Of a stretch of 64,000 nt of DNA, positions 28,442 to 36,390 are shown piece by piece (position 1 is the stretch's first letter; each line of letters begins with the position of its first letter). The DNA lies in contig CAWGIG010000005.1 of assembly GCA_963822595.1 (NCBI GenBank), positions 124,001-188,000 of the forward strand. The letters are read 5' to 3'. The notes beneath the pieces are model-generated. The model was given only the letters and a program-made list of their open reading frames with translations. It made no database searches and had not been told where the DNA came from. The DNA is from CAVRUH01 sp963822595 (GTDB lineage: Bacteria; Chlamydiota; Chlamydiia; Chlamydiales; Waddliaceae). Position numbers and translations under genes: made by a program.

Positions 28442-29101
28442 TCATTCTGGATGAACAAGTTTAATATAACGCTCATCCTGAGGAAAGGCTACTAACCGTT
28501 CGTATTCTTTCATTTCACATTTAATGAAACCTTTCTGTTCGTTATTAAACCCAGTATATATTAATGTTGTGGTTCCATTATGAGAATTAATCAAATGATA
28601 TAAAATACTAGAAGGGCTGGTAAATTTTTGAAAGTACACATTGCATGATTTGTCGGGACAGGCGATATCGCCTAATTTATGGTTGAATGGGGCTTGAATA
28701 TAATCAAATATGAATAAGTCACCGCAATCAATTCCAAAATAGATAGTGATTTTTGTGACTTGCATGGCATTGAGTTGTTTAGGTATGTCACTTTCGACGT
28801 ACTGTGCTAATGCAATTAAGCCGCATGTATTTGCAGCATGGATTAGGTGTTTTCTTTCGGTGGGGGACTTAAGATCCTCTTTTTCCGGAAGCATGCCATT
28901 GTGACGTATGTAAGGTGCTAACCATTTCTTAAATACATCAGGGTCCACTTCAAAATAGGGGACACGGTTATTATGTACACCAAGTACAGTTGTTTTGATG
29001 ATGGTGTCATTCATATGAGGCTGTTCAAATGAAGTTTTAGAAAAAGTAAATGTTGTACCGCCTACAATTACATTGCATAAGTTATTCGAACTTGGATCCA
29101 T
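28442..29101 (-). CDS. BTB (KCTD/T1-like) protein with zinc-finger-like tail, copy 3
   Basis: 219 residues. VIVGGTTFTFSKTSFEQ and YFEVDPDVFKKWLAPYIRHN mark the T1-type BTB core, HAANTCGLIALAQYVESDI its end. CPDKSC and HLINSH give C-x4-C-x15-H-x4-H. Its promoter differs from those of the other two copies (see 29133-29161), suggesting it is the oldest copy or the start of the array. The AACTTATTCG-type start codon context ATGGATCCAAG is shared by all three. Confidence 0.7.
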   Translation of the reverse strand: MDPSSNNLCNVIVGGTTFTFSKTSFEQPHMNDTIIKTTVLGVHNNRVPYFEVDPDVFKKWLAPYIRHNGMLPEKEDLKSPTERKHLIHAANTCGLIALAQYVESDIPKQLNAMQVTKITIYFGIDCGDLFIFDYIQAPFNHKLGDIACPDKSCNVYFQKFTSPSSILYHLINSHNGTTTLIYTGFNNEQKGFIKCEMKEYERLVAFPQDERYIKLVHPE

Positions 29102-29132
29102 AATTCATTCTCCGTTGGTTAAAGATGGGAGA

Positions 29133-29161
29133 AATATAGGGGAATGCACTATTGATTACAA
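29133..29161 (-). promoter_or_regulatory. promoter of BTB copy 3
   Basis: TTGTAA (29161-29156), 17-base spacer, TATATT (29138-29133) on the reverse strand. A weaker TCTCC...GGAGA palindrome brackets the start site. Confidence 0.5.
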
Positions 29162-29229
29162 GCCCTTGTGGATTCACTGAAAATTGTTTTTTATTGATTA
29201 GATAGATTCAGAATGTTAGATTTCTTGTT

Positions 29230-29511
29230 ATGAGACTAGATGAAAAGGAATTAAACGCAATCAAGGGGTCAATTATCGAATTTGATCCCAAATGTGAAAT
29301 TTATTTGTTTGGGTCGCGTACCGATGTGAATAAACGTGGTGGTGATATAGACATTTTAATTCTTTCGCAAGTATTAACAAGTGGTGATAAAATATCTATA
29401 TTATCACGAATTTTTGAAAAAATTGACGAACAAAAGATTGATATTGTGATTGCCAAAGACCTCTCAGATCCTTTTGTACGCTTAGCTTTAAAAACAGGAA
29501 TTAAGTTATGA
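29230..29511 (+). CDS. MNT-type minimal nucleotidyltransferase (antitoxin)
   Basis: 93 residues with the MNT motif GSRTDVNKRGGDIDILI (G-S-x9-D-x-D) and a downstream acidic residue in KIDIVIAKD. In the MNT-HEPN systems the nucleotidyltransferase AMPylates and silences its HEPN partner. It overlaps the next gene by 4 bases (ATGA), as expected for the pair. Confidence 0.85.
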   Translation: MRLDEKELNAIKGSIIEFDPKCEIYLFGSRTDVNKRGGDIDILILSQVLTSGDKISILSRIFEKIDEQKIDIVIAKDLSDPFVRLALKTGIKL

Positions 29512-29957
29512 CTGAAGAACTCATAGAAATCTTGAAAAAAGAATTAGCCTCACTCGTCAAATCCACAAATCTTATCCAAGCCTCGTATGAAAGATGCAGT
29601 AAAATTGGAAATAAACAGGCCTATTCTCCTAGCGAATTAGAGGCTTTCGAAGCACTGACGGCACGTTATTCTCGATTAAGCGACCTTTTACTCCAAAAAG
29701 TATTTCGCATCATCGACACGCTTGAACTTGTAAATGAAGGAACTCTTGTCGACCGTATCAACCGAGCAGAAAAACGAAATATTATTAACTCAGCAAAAGA
29801 ATTCACGGGCCTTCGCCTTTTGCGCAATACTATTGTCCACGAATACGAGCCCGACGAGTATACCCGCATCTTTAAAGATGTATTGCAAGTGACTCCTATC
29901 CTTTTGGAATGCGTAGAAAAAACCAATCAATACTGCCAAAAATTTTTGAAAGAATAA
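29508..29957 (+). CDS. HEPN-domain RNase toxin partner
   Basis: 149 residues, all alpha-helical, with the HEPN active site RNTIVHEY (R-x4-H) near residue 107 followed by the Y used as the AMPylation site in related toxins (H-E-Y). HEPN toxins cut RNA, often tRNA. Coupled to the MNT gene; together a type VII toxin-antitoxin module. It sits in the accessory block next to tRNA-Phe. Confidence 0.83.
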   Translation: MTEELIEILKKELASLVKSTNLIQASYERCSKIGNKQAYSPSELEAFEALTARYSRLSDLLLQKVFRIIDTLELVNEGTLVDRINRAEKRNIINSAKEFTGLRLLRNTIVHEYEPDEYTRIFKDVLQVTPILLECVEKTNQYCQKFLKE

Positions 29958-29973
29958 AAGTTTCCTGAGGATT

Positions 29974-30537
29974 CTATTTTCCATCCACTTCATTTCTGAA
30001 GCGACGGCTTGCTTGATAATGCTCAATGACAGGATCCGCGATCGTAGGATCATCGAAAATCTTACAATAACTAAGCGGAAGATTCATTGCTTTTAACAAA
30101 AACTTATTCTCAATAAGGGCTAGATGAAATAACGCCTGCTCCACCGAGTCCTGATTCCGATAACATAACCTCTGCCAAGTCTCGATGACTCGATAACCCT
30201 CAGGATTGTTCGATAAATACAATGTTCCTGAAAGAACTTCCTTCGATGATGGGTGATAAACAAATCCAATATCCCACGTGAATGAATCGAAAACATGTGG
30301 GTGCGATTTAAATATCGCATCTGCATCCACATAAACAATGTCCTTAGGAAAATGCTTGAACAACATCTGACGAATAAAATACGGCTTATAATGGGTATTT
30401 CTCTGCCACGATCCCTGATTCTTAATCCCTACAATATCATAGGGGAGCTTAAATTGCTCCAAGCTGGCAACTAAATTCCTCACCTCAGCCTCATAGCCGG
30501 TATCTCGGGTATAATAAGCTACAACTACATAGTCCAT
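29974..30537 (-). CDS. GT-A fold glycosyltransferase-like protein
   Basis: 187 residues from ATG 30537 (MDYVVVAYYTRDTGYEAEV); a longer in-frame start at 30573 adds a doubtful hydrophobic leader. Features of nucleotide-diphospho-sugar transferases: N-terminal beta strand YVVVAYYT, then KPYFIRQML, and DIVYVDADAIF, which contains the D-x-D metal/nucleotide-sugar motif; then SGTLYLSNNPEGYRVIETW. It is short for a full glycosyltransferase but resembles small virus/effector-type family members. Substrate unknown. No membrane segment. Confidence 0.65.
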   Translation of the reverse strand: MDYVVVAYYTRDTGYEAEVRNLVASLEQFKLPYDIVGIKNQGSWQRNTHYKPYFIRQMLFKHFPKDIVYVDADAIFKSHPHVFDSFTWDIGFVYHPSSKEVLSGTLYLSNNPEGYRVIETWQRLCYRNQDSVEQALFHLALIENKFLLKAMNLPLSYCKIFDDPTIADPVIEHYQASRRFRNEVDGK

Positions 30538-30612
30538 ATTCCCGATCCTAATGATATAGCAGAAATAAAACAAGAGGAAGGAATGCTATATTCCCTCCTC
30601 TCTCTCCATTCT

Positions 30613-30885
30613 TTATTTTTTATGGAATGGGCAATAATTGTATACAAACGCAAATATATAACCGGCAACGAAGCCTTTAACCCCATGAATGAGGGCTGCG
30701 ATAAGGACTCCTTGTGGTGTAAGAGAGAACCAACCGCTTTTCGTCGCTAGATCAAGAGCTTCTTTGTGGTATCCCAGGTATCCCATCAAGGCAAAAAATA
30801 AGACTCCTAATATTGCAACGACAGCAGCGGCTATTCCAAATCCCAATTTGCATAAATGTTTGTGTTCAATGTTATTATCTTCCAT
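30613..30885 (-). CDS. small two-helix membrane protein
   Basis: 90 residues from ATG 30885, preceded by GGAGG at good spacing. Two predicted membrane helices: about residues 12-36 (LGFGIAAAVVAILGVLFFALMGYLGY) and 58-80 (GVLIAALIHGVKGFVAGYIFAFVYNY). A His/Cys-bearing tail (NYCPFHKK) and N-terminus (EHKHLCK) could bind metal. I do not recognise the family. Confidence 0.65.
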   Translation of the reverse strand: MEDNNIEHKHLCKLGFGIAAAVVAILGVLFFALMGYLGYHKEALDLATKSGWFSLTPQGVLIAALIHGVKGFVAGYIFAFVYNYCPFHKK

Positions 30886-31057
30886 ATAAACCTCCAAATT
30901 GCTTTTTACAGGGGAGGCGGGTTAAGGAGAAATGACCTTATTATTATCCATACCTCTCCCACCTTTATTTTAAACCTTTTAAGGATTAATAGGTTAAAAA
31001 ATAAATAAAAAACTTGATAAAAATGCATAGTTTTACGAGACCGTGGGCTTTTCCCCT

Positions 31058-31258
31058 GGCCCGAACCTCGCCGTACGTCTAGAAACGAGATAACAGGATA
31101 AGCAGGATCGCAAGCGGCAAGATCAAAAAAAGGATAAGAAAGAAAAAAAGAGTTGTTTTTTTGAATTTTTTATTTTTTTCTTATCCTTTTTGATCCTGGC
31201 GCTTGCGATCCTGCTTATCCTGTTATTTTCTTTCTAGACGTACGGCGGGGTTCGGGCC
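31058..31258. repeat. long inverted repeat, family A, copy 2, with extended arms
   Basis: The core AACAGGATAAGCAGGATCGC ... CCTGTT palindrome (31092-31224) is extended on both sides by complementary GGCCCGAACC(T)CGCCGTACGTCTAGAAA arms. It fills most of the 470-base gap between the small membrane gene and rplU; the rest (30886-31057) is AT-rich with no clear feature. Confidence 0.9.
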
Positions 31259-31295
31259 CGTTTACCTTAATAAATGTAATATCGAGATTTTTCCA

Positions 31296-31324
31296 TTGAT
31301 TTCAATAGGTAGTTGATTTATGAT
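31296..31324 (+). promoter_or_regulatory. candidate rplU-rpmA-obgE promoter
   Basis: TTGATT (31296-31301), 17-base spacer, TATGAT (31319-31324). Its -10 covers the alternative upstream ATG at 31320, supporting the rplU start at 31356. Confidence 0.5.
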
Positions 31325-31355
31325 TGATATCAATTTACACGAATTGGAGATAACC

Positions 31356-31736
31356 ATGTACGCCATAATCAAAACCGGTGGAAAACAGTTACGCGTCGCT
31401 AAAGGTGATGTAATTGACGTTGAGCTGCTTAAAGCAGAAATCGGATCCACATTTGAATTTCAAGAAGTTCTTTTTGTAAACGACGGTACTACCGCACAAG
31501 TAGGCCAACCTGTAGTTCCTGGATTCACCGTTAAAGGTGAAATCCTTGAAAGAACCGTAGGTCCTAAAGAGCAAAGCCTTAAATACACGCCTCGCCAACA
31601 TACACAAACAAAATGGGGACACCGTCAACATTACACACGCGTCAGAATCACTGAGTGCGGTGCAGGGACAGAGTCCGAAAAACCTAAAAAAACCGCTGCA
31701 AAGCGCAAGGTTAAGAAAGAAGAGGGAGAACAATAA
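31356..31736 (+). CDS. rplU: 50S ribosomal protein L21
   Basis: 126 residues from ATG 31356 (MYAIIKTGGKQLRVAKGD), with TTGGAG upstream. KYTPRQHTQTKWGHRQHYTRVRI near the C-terminus is the L21 signature region (usually KRRKNY..K.GHRQ..T...I). A Lys-rich tail (KKTAAKRKVKKEEGEQ) extends it. L21 binds 23S rRNA. Followed directly by rpmA and obgE, the order conserved in most bacteria. Confidence 0.95.
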   Translation: MYAIIKTGGKQLRVAKGDVIDVELLKAEIGSTFEFQEVLFVNDGTTAQVGQPVVPGFTVKGEILERTVGPKEQSLKYTPRQHTQTKWGHRQHYTRVRITECGAGTESEKPKKTAAKRKVKKEEGEQ

Positions 31737-31988
31737 ATGGCACATAAGAAAGGACAGGGTTCAACCCGTAACGGTCGTGATTCACACGCACAGCGTCTCG
31801 GAATAAAAGTGGGTTCAGGCGAAGTCGTCAAAGCAGGAAGCATCCTCGCAAGACAACGCGGAACCAAATGGACACCAGGTAAAAACGTAGCCAGAGGAAA
31901 AGACGACACTCTTTTCGCACTTATTGATGGTGTTGTTACTTTCAGAAAGACCGATAAAACCTACATCTCCGTAGGGGCCGGCGCATAA
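31737..31988 (+). CDS. rpmA: 50S ribosomal protein L27
   Basis: 83 residues, starting AHKKGQGSTRNGRDSHAQRLGIK, the invariant L27 N-terminus that reaches the peptidyl transferase centre. QRGTKWTPGKNVARGKDDTLFALIDG is also conserved. It starts the base after the rplU stop codon. Confidence 0.97.
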   Translation: MAHKKGQGSTRNGRDSHAQRLGIKVGSGEVVKAGSILARQRGTKWTPGKNVARGKDDTLFALIDGVVTFRKTDKTYISVGAGA

Positions 31989-31994
31989 TTTCTA

Positions 31995-32015
31995 AAGAGC
32001 CGCTCCGCGGCTCTT
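31995..32015 (+). terminator. hairpin between rpmA and obgE
   Basis: Perfect 9-bp stem AAGAGCCGC / GCGGCTCTT with loop TCC; followed by AAAATAAAA rather than T. It may attenuate obgE relative to the ribosomal proteins or stabilise the upstream mRNA. Confidence 0.55.
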
Positions 32016-32032
32016 AAAATAAAATACAAAAT

Positions 32033-33016
32033 ATGTTTACAGATCACGTAAAAGTACACCTTGTCGCCGGAAATGGGGGGAACGGAATCGTTGCCTGGCG
32101 AAGAGAAAAACGCGTCCCTAAAGGAGGCCCTACAGGCGGTAACGGAGGCAAAGGCGGTTCTGTTATCATCGAAGTAGACTCACAACTCAATTCTCTGGAT
32201 TGGTATCGCCATCGCCATCAATTGAAGGCTGAAACCGGTCGTCAGGGGGGGCCCTACGAGCAAACCGGTCGCAATGGGAAGGATTTAATCATTAAAGTCC
32301 CTTGCGGCACCCTCGTCAAAGATGCCGAAACAGGCGAACTCCTTCGCGATCTCACAAAAGATAAAGAACGCTGGGAAATCTGTAAGGGAGGCAAAGGAGG
32401 CCGTGGCAATTCGACATTCTGCACGCCGACAAATCAGGCTCCTAACAATTGTACGCCGGGGACTCCGGGTGAAGAAATTCGCATCGAGTTCGAGCTAAAA
32501 CTGATTGCGGAAATCGGACTTGTAGGCTTTCCTAATGCTGGAAAATCTACATTGATTTCGGCCTTGGCGAACGTAAAAGTCAAGATTGCCGCATATCCTT
32601 TTACGACGTTGCAACCTAATCTAGGATATATCCAGAGGGAAAATTACACCCGCATCATGATTGCCGATATTCCCGGGATTATTGAAGATGCTCATCAGAA
32701 TCGCGGACTTGGTTTAGAGTTTTTGCGACACATTGAAAGAACGAATCTTTTGCTGTTTGTCATTGATGCATCGGGAATCGATGGTCGGGATCCTAGTGAT
32801 GATTATCGTGTCCTTAGAGAGGAGATTGGGCATTACAATCCGGAGCTACTGGAAAGGCCTTATCTCGTTGTATTGAACAAGATTGATGCAGACGAAGCAA
32901 AGGACAATATCGTGAAATTCCATAAGGAACACAAATTAAAGCCAGGGCAACTGTTTGAAATTTCCGCTCTCACCAAAGAAGGCATCGAACCCCTCCGCAA
33001 AAAGCTTATAGCCTAG
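32033..33016 (+). CDS. obgE: GTPase Obg
   Basis: 327 residues. The Obg fold (residues 1-158) is Gly-rich (GNGGNGIVAWRREKRVPKGG, GGNGGKGGS). The G domain has G1 GFPNAGKST, G3 DIPGI, G4 NKID and G5 SALT. The protein ends just after the G domain, lacking the OCT domain, as in Chlamydia. Obg acts in late 50S assembly and stress control. Family A inverted repeat begins 5 bases downstream. Confidence 0.95.
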   Translation: MFTDHVKVHLVAGNGGNGIVAWRREKRVPKGGPTGGNGGKGGSVIIEVDSQLNSLDWYRHRHQLKAETGRQGGPYEQTGRNGKDLIIKVPCGTLVKDAETGELLRDLTKDKERWEICKGGKGGRGNSTFCTPTNQAPNNCTPGTPGEEIRIEFELKLIAEIGLVGFPNAGKSTLISALANVKVKIAAYPFTTLQPNLGYIQRENYTRIMIADIPGIIEDAHQNRGLGLEFLRHIERTNLLLFVIDASGIDGRDPSDDYRVLREEIGHYNPELLERPYLVVLNKIDADEAKDNIVKFHKEHKLKPGQLFEISALTKEGIEPLRKKLIA

Positions 33017-33020
33017 TTCT

Positions 33021-33176
33021 TATAGAAACGCAATAATAGGATAAGCAAGATCGACAAGCGGCAGGATAATAAGGATAAGAAAGAAGAAAGAAACTAATAA
33101 ACATTTCTGTTTTCTTTTTATCCTTTTTTTATCCTGCCGCTTGCGATCCTGCTTATCCTGTTATTGCGTTTCTATA
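33021..33176. repeat. long inverted repeat, family A, copy 3
   Basis: Arms TAGAAACGCAATAATAGGATAAGCAA... and its complement ...GCTTATCCTGTTATTGCGTTTCTATA, with the same A/T-rich core as other copies. Fills the gap between obgE and the convergent gene ending at 33191, so it may terminate both. Confidence 0.9.
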
Positions 33177-33190
33177 CGTACTATGTCCCC

Positions 33191-34030
33191 CTAGCCTCCG
33201 AACATCATATTATCCGCTTGACGGCCATTTAAAGCATTCCATTGGCTAATCAAATGCGAGCCATCAGGATTCAAGACATCAATATTATACACAGGCAAAT
33301 AAACCACTTGTGAAGTCCTCACACTAAAATCCTTCCCAAATGCAGCCTTCGCAATTCTATCAATTTGACTTATGGTGAATTTTGCTTCCGTCCGCTTAAC
33401 ATGATCATATGGCTTGGTCACAAGCCGCTGATTAATACGTGTCAAGGGCATGACGTTAAATGTAGGATTTTCAAAATGGATCGTCACAACATTTCCCTGC
33501 TGCGTGATCAAGTACTTTTCCGCTGCCTGCTTTACCATCTTTTCCATTACAGCCGGCTCAACATTTAATGCCTGCTGGAGCTGATTTAGGCCTATTTTTC
33601 CATCTTGTTGCTGCGAAAGCCACTGAAGAATGATCATGTCATTACGGCTAGCATCTGCAAGAATAGCATCATGAAAACCATGTGTCTTTTCCCAGGTGTC
33701 AGCATCAATCACCATTTCACCATCCACCATCGACCATAGAAGAATTCCTTCCTTAGTTTTTCCATTCGCTTGGGTGTACTTCACCTCCATCAAAAGATAA
33801 GGCTGAAATTCTAAAGAGGGATCCTGAAACATGTAATTTTTATTGGGTAGCAAAGTCTCTTGATGGAGACGCATGATCTGCTCAGGACTATACCTCGATT
33901 CAAGAGTCACAATTTCTCCATTTTCAATATATTTTTGAATAGCGTCATGCACTGGGCTATGACTGCCAAATACAACCACAGACCCGATAACAACTACACT
34001 CATTGCAATTAATGCTTTTCTCCAAACCAT
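33191..34030 (-). CDS. exported or membrane-anchored protein, unknown function
   Basis: 279 residues from ATG 34030 with GGGGG upstream. One N-terminal hydrophobic segment (residues 6-22, LIAMSVVVIGSVVVFG) acts as a signal anchor or uncleaved signal. The centre contains a winged-helix-like stretch (MIILQWLSQQQDGKIGLNQLQQALNVEPAVMEKMVKQAAEKYL) and the C-terminal part a beta-rich domain. A gene of unknown function lies next to rplU in Chlamydia too, but I cannot confirm orthology. Confidence 0.68.
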   Translation of the reverse strand: MVWRKALIAMSVVVIGSVVVFGSHSPVHDAIQKYIENGEIVTLESRYSPEQIMRLHQETLLPNKNYMFQDPSLEFQPYLLMEVKYTQANGKTKEGILLWSMVDGEMVIDADTWEKTHGFHDAILADASRNDMIILQWLSQQQDGKIGLNQLQQALNVEPAVMEKMVKQAAEKYLITQQGNVVTIHFENPTFNVMPLTRINQRLVTKPYDHVKRTEAKFTISQIDRIAKAAFGKDFSVRTSQVVYLPVYNIDVLNPDGSHLISQWNALNGRQADNMMFGG

Positions 34031-34209
34031 TGTTCCCCCAATAATAATTTATCCAAGTTCTTACACTAGGAACCTACCAGAATGCAAGAGGTTTTTCTCA
34101 TCCACCCATTATTTATGACTAATAAGGCATTTTCGCTATTTGGTTTGAGGGGAAGAGTGTATTTTGAGGGGAAGAGTGTATTATAAGCATTACAATACAA
34201 TAAAAATAA

Positions 34210-34239
34210 TTAGCAAAAAAAGAGAGTTTATGGTATAAT
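34210..34239 (+). promoter_or_regulatory. promoter of coiled-coil paralogue 1
   Basis: TTAGCA (34210-34215), 18-base spacer, TATAAT (34234-34239). The layout (T-T-N-GCA-A5, 18 bases, TATAAT) is shared with the promoter of paralogue 2. Confidence 0.6.
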
Positions 34240-34273
34240 TTTTTCTTTATTAATAATTAAACATGGGGTTTTT

Positions 34274-36064
34274 ATGAAATTAGATAAAAATGATTATATC
34301 AATAACGGTATCTTTCACGATATCGTTGATCAGTTAATAATAAATCCAAATTTATCTTATCAAGTTTCATTCGATGAACACGGTAGGAAATGGACTTTTG
34401 AAAACAATAGCTACGATATTAATGACATTCTCGCTTCACAAAGAGGGATCATCAGTCAATTGTTCACGAGAGTCTATGTGGAAATCAGGCTCCTGTTTAG
34501 TTCAGATTTTCGTGAAAAATTTGATTTCGCCATCTCTAAAATCAACGTAGAATATAAGAATGGTAAAAAATTTGCAAAGAATATACTCAAAACTAAAGAA
34601 GTGCACATCCAAGAAACCATCGATCAACTCATTCACCTGCGTTCAAATCAAGAAGATGTTAAGAGGGAATTGGAAGAGTTAAATATGCGATTAACTGACA
34701 TCAAAGAACCTGTCAATGCATTAGAAGCAAAAATTGCAAATTTGAATCAGGTATTGAAAACCGACATCATTCTAAAATTAGAAGAACTTGTGAAACAACG
34801 TGATGCTAAACTAAAAGATGTAGAAAGATTGAAACAAATCCACGAGGAAGCGAAGTTGTACATAGAAGACAAAAAGAAGAGTACTTTTAAAAGTATCCAT
34901 TTAGGAACAATTTTAAAAAATGTAGAAGAACTTGCAGAGGAAAAGCTTATAGCGCTTCATAATCTCGGAGAAGCTGAGAGAAAATTGAGTAAAATTGTTA
35001 AGCAGATGAATGCAGAATTAAGCTCATGTCATTTAGAATATGCTGTGGATTTTCTTATAGAGGGGAACTGCAGTAAATTTTTCGAAGATAAAGTAATGGA
35101 CTTAGAGAAAGAGAAAAGTGAGGAGCAAGAAAACTGCGACAGAGAAACTGCCCTTGTAAAATTAGAAATTCAAACTAAAGAAGAAGCTCTTCTTAAGCTC
35201 AAGGAGCAATGTAGAGAAAAAGAGCTTGAAGTTACAGCCCTAAATGGTAAAGTTCCTTCGGCTAACATAGAGATGGAAAGCCACGATGAACTTGCATCTA
35301 TTATTAATGATAATAATGCAAACAGTGGGTCAGACCAAGAACGAGTGATAAGGACAAATGAGCTCGAATCTGTAGTAAATAATAACAACGTACCATTTGC
35401 ACAAGAAACTCCTGAAGGGTCATCTAATCCACCATTGGATATATCGACGAAACTCATAAAAACAGGTTTTGAAAATATTGACAAAACTGTTGAAGAGATT
35501 TTTGCAAAAACGGGCAGTATGGCTCTTGCGAATGTGTGGGCGCGACTTCTTGGAAAATTCGGTAAGAAATTTGGTCATGATATTGTTAAGTCAATAAAAG
35601 TAAATGGACAGGAAATCACAATTAATCTTGTACCTGTAGAGAAACGAAAAGCTGATGAACAATATAAGATTTGGGTCCCTACCTCCAGAAATGCACAGGG
35701 GGTTCCTGAAACCGTAGGTGGGGTTGTAATTATGCTTGGCGCTAAAATTGTTTTGAATGCCTCACAAAGATCCCTGGGAGTTAAACAGGGTTTTCAAAAT
35801 TTCGTTAGAGTTCCGCAATGGGTCCCCAAAGCTTTTGGCGAATTTAATTCTGCAAATACAACTGTCATAAATGAAGACGGTAATCAAAACATCGGGATAA
35901 CAGCCGAGAAAAAAGTATTATTAATTCCTATAAGAAAAGAAGTAGTGACGCCGCACGCTAGATTGGATCGTAACTGGCGTGAGCTGGGAGAAGTGATCAC
36001 TGATGACAAAAGTAATCTGCAGATAATTAAAGATCATGATCACAATTATATCTCTAATTATTAG
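34274..36064 (+). CDS. coiled-coil protein, paralogue 1
   Basis: 596 residues, no signal or membrane segment. The N-terminal ~95 residues (NDYINNGIFHDIVDQLI...RKWTFENN...SQRGIISQLF) and C-terminal ~150 (KTGSMALANVWARLLGKFGKKFG ... VNGQEITINL ... GGVVIMLGAKIVLNAS) are shared with the gene at 36391. Between them lies a long Glu/Lys/Leu-rich coiled coil (about residues 100-350). I recognise no named family. Low GC and own promoter; part of an accessory block of paralogues. Structural, scaffold or effector roles are all possible. Confidence 0.75.
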   Translation: MKLDKNDYINNGIFHDIVDQLIINPNLSYQVSFDEHGRKWTFENNSYDINDILASQRGIISQLFTRVYVEIRLLFSSDFREKFDFAISKINVEYKNGKKFAKNILKTKEVHIQETIDQLIHLRSNQEDVKRELEELNMRLTDIKEPVNALEAKIANLNQVLKTDIILKLEELVKQRDAKLKDVERLKQIHEEAKLYIEDKKKSTFKSIHLGTILKNVEELAEEKLIALHNLGEAERKLSKIVKQMNAELSSCHLEYAVDFLIEGNCSKFFEDKVMDLEKEKSEEQENCDRETALVKLEIQTKEEALLKLKEQCREKELEVTALNGKVPSANIEMESHDELASIINDNNANSGSDQERVIRTNELESVVNNNNVPFAQETPEGSSNPPLDISTKLIKTGFENIDKTVEEIFAKTGSMALANVWARLLGKFGKKFGHDIVKSIKVNGQEITINLVPVEKRKADEQYKIWVPTSRNAQGVPETVGGVVIMLGAKIVLNASQRSLGVKQGFQNFVRVPQWVPKAFGEFNSANTTVINEDGNQNIGITAEKKVLLIPIRKEVVTPHARLDRNWRELGEVITDDKSNLQIIKDHDHNYISNY

Positions 36065-36081
36065 TAAAAGAAAAAAATAAA

Positions 36082-36136
36082 AAATTCCACGTTTTTGGGA
36101 TAAGAGCGTGGAATTTAATTCTGTTAATGCCGATTT
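36082..36136 (+). other. remnant duplicate of the TPR gene start
   Basis: The bases after paralogue 1 (CCACGTTTTTGGGATAAGAG and onward to about 36136) are about 80% identical to codons 10-27 of the TPR gene at 37872 (around 37,896-37,950). This is best explained as the leftover of a duplication that copied a coiled-coil gene plus the start of the next gene. The segment can also form a 10-bp hairpin (AAATTCCACG / CGTGGAATTT) that may now act as terminator. Confidence 0.6.
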
Positions 36137-36165
36137 AAAATAAAGCATCACTGACCTGTTTAGCC

Positions 36166-36286
36166 GCGAAGGTCACGAAGAAAACGAAGGATACACGAAG
36201 ATTTTTCAAGAAATTAGTATTATTTTTCTTAAATCGTCGCGGGTCCCTCGTTTTCTTCGTGAACTTCGTGGTATTTTAGGTTGGAA
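36166..36286. repeat. inverted repeat, family C, copy 2
   Basis: CGAAGGTCACGAAGAAAACG ... CGTTTTCTTCGTGAACTTCG arms around an AT-rich core; same family as 13,985-14,088. Together with the remnant above it fills the 326-base gap between the two paralogues. Confidence 0.87.
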
Positions 36287-36324
36287 ACGATATTAAATAT
36301 AAACATTACATATTATAGAAATGT

Positions 36325-36354
36325 TTTGCAAAAAACGTAAGATTGTGATATAAT
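36325..36354 (+). promoter_or_regulatory. promoter of coiled-coil paralogue 2 operon
   Basis: TTTGCA (36325-36330), 18-base spacer, TATAAT (36349-36354). Downstream genes to 45,659 follow with gaps of 30 bases or less, so this promoter probably drives a 9-kb operon. Confidence 0.6.
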
Positions 36355-36390
36355 ATTTTATTAATTAATAATAATATTGAGGTTTTTGTA

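Noticed and set aside
36082..36116. Hairpin after paralogue 1 as a designed intrinsic terminator
   Set aside because: No U tract, and the sequence is better explained as remnant of the TPR gene start; it may still terminate by chance.
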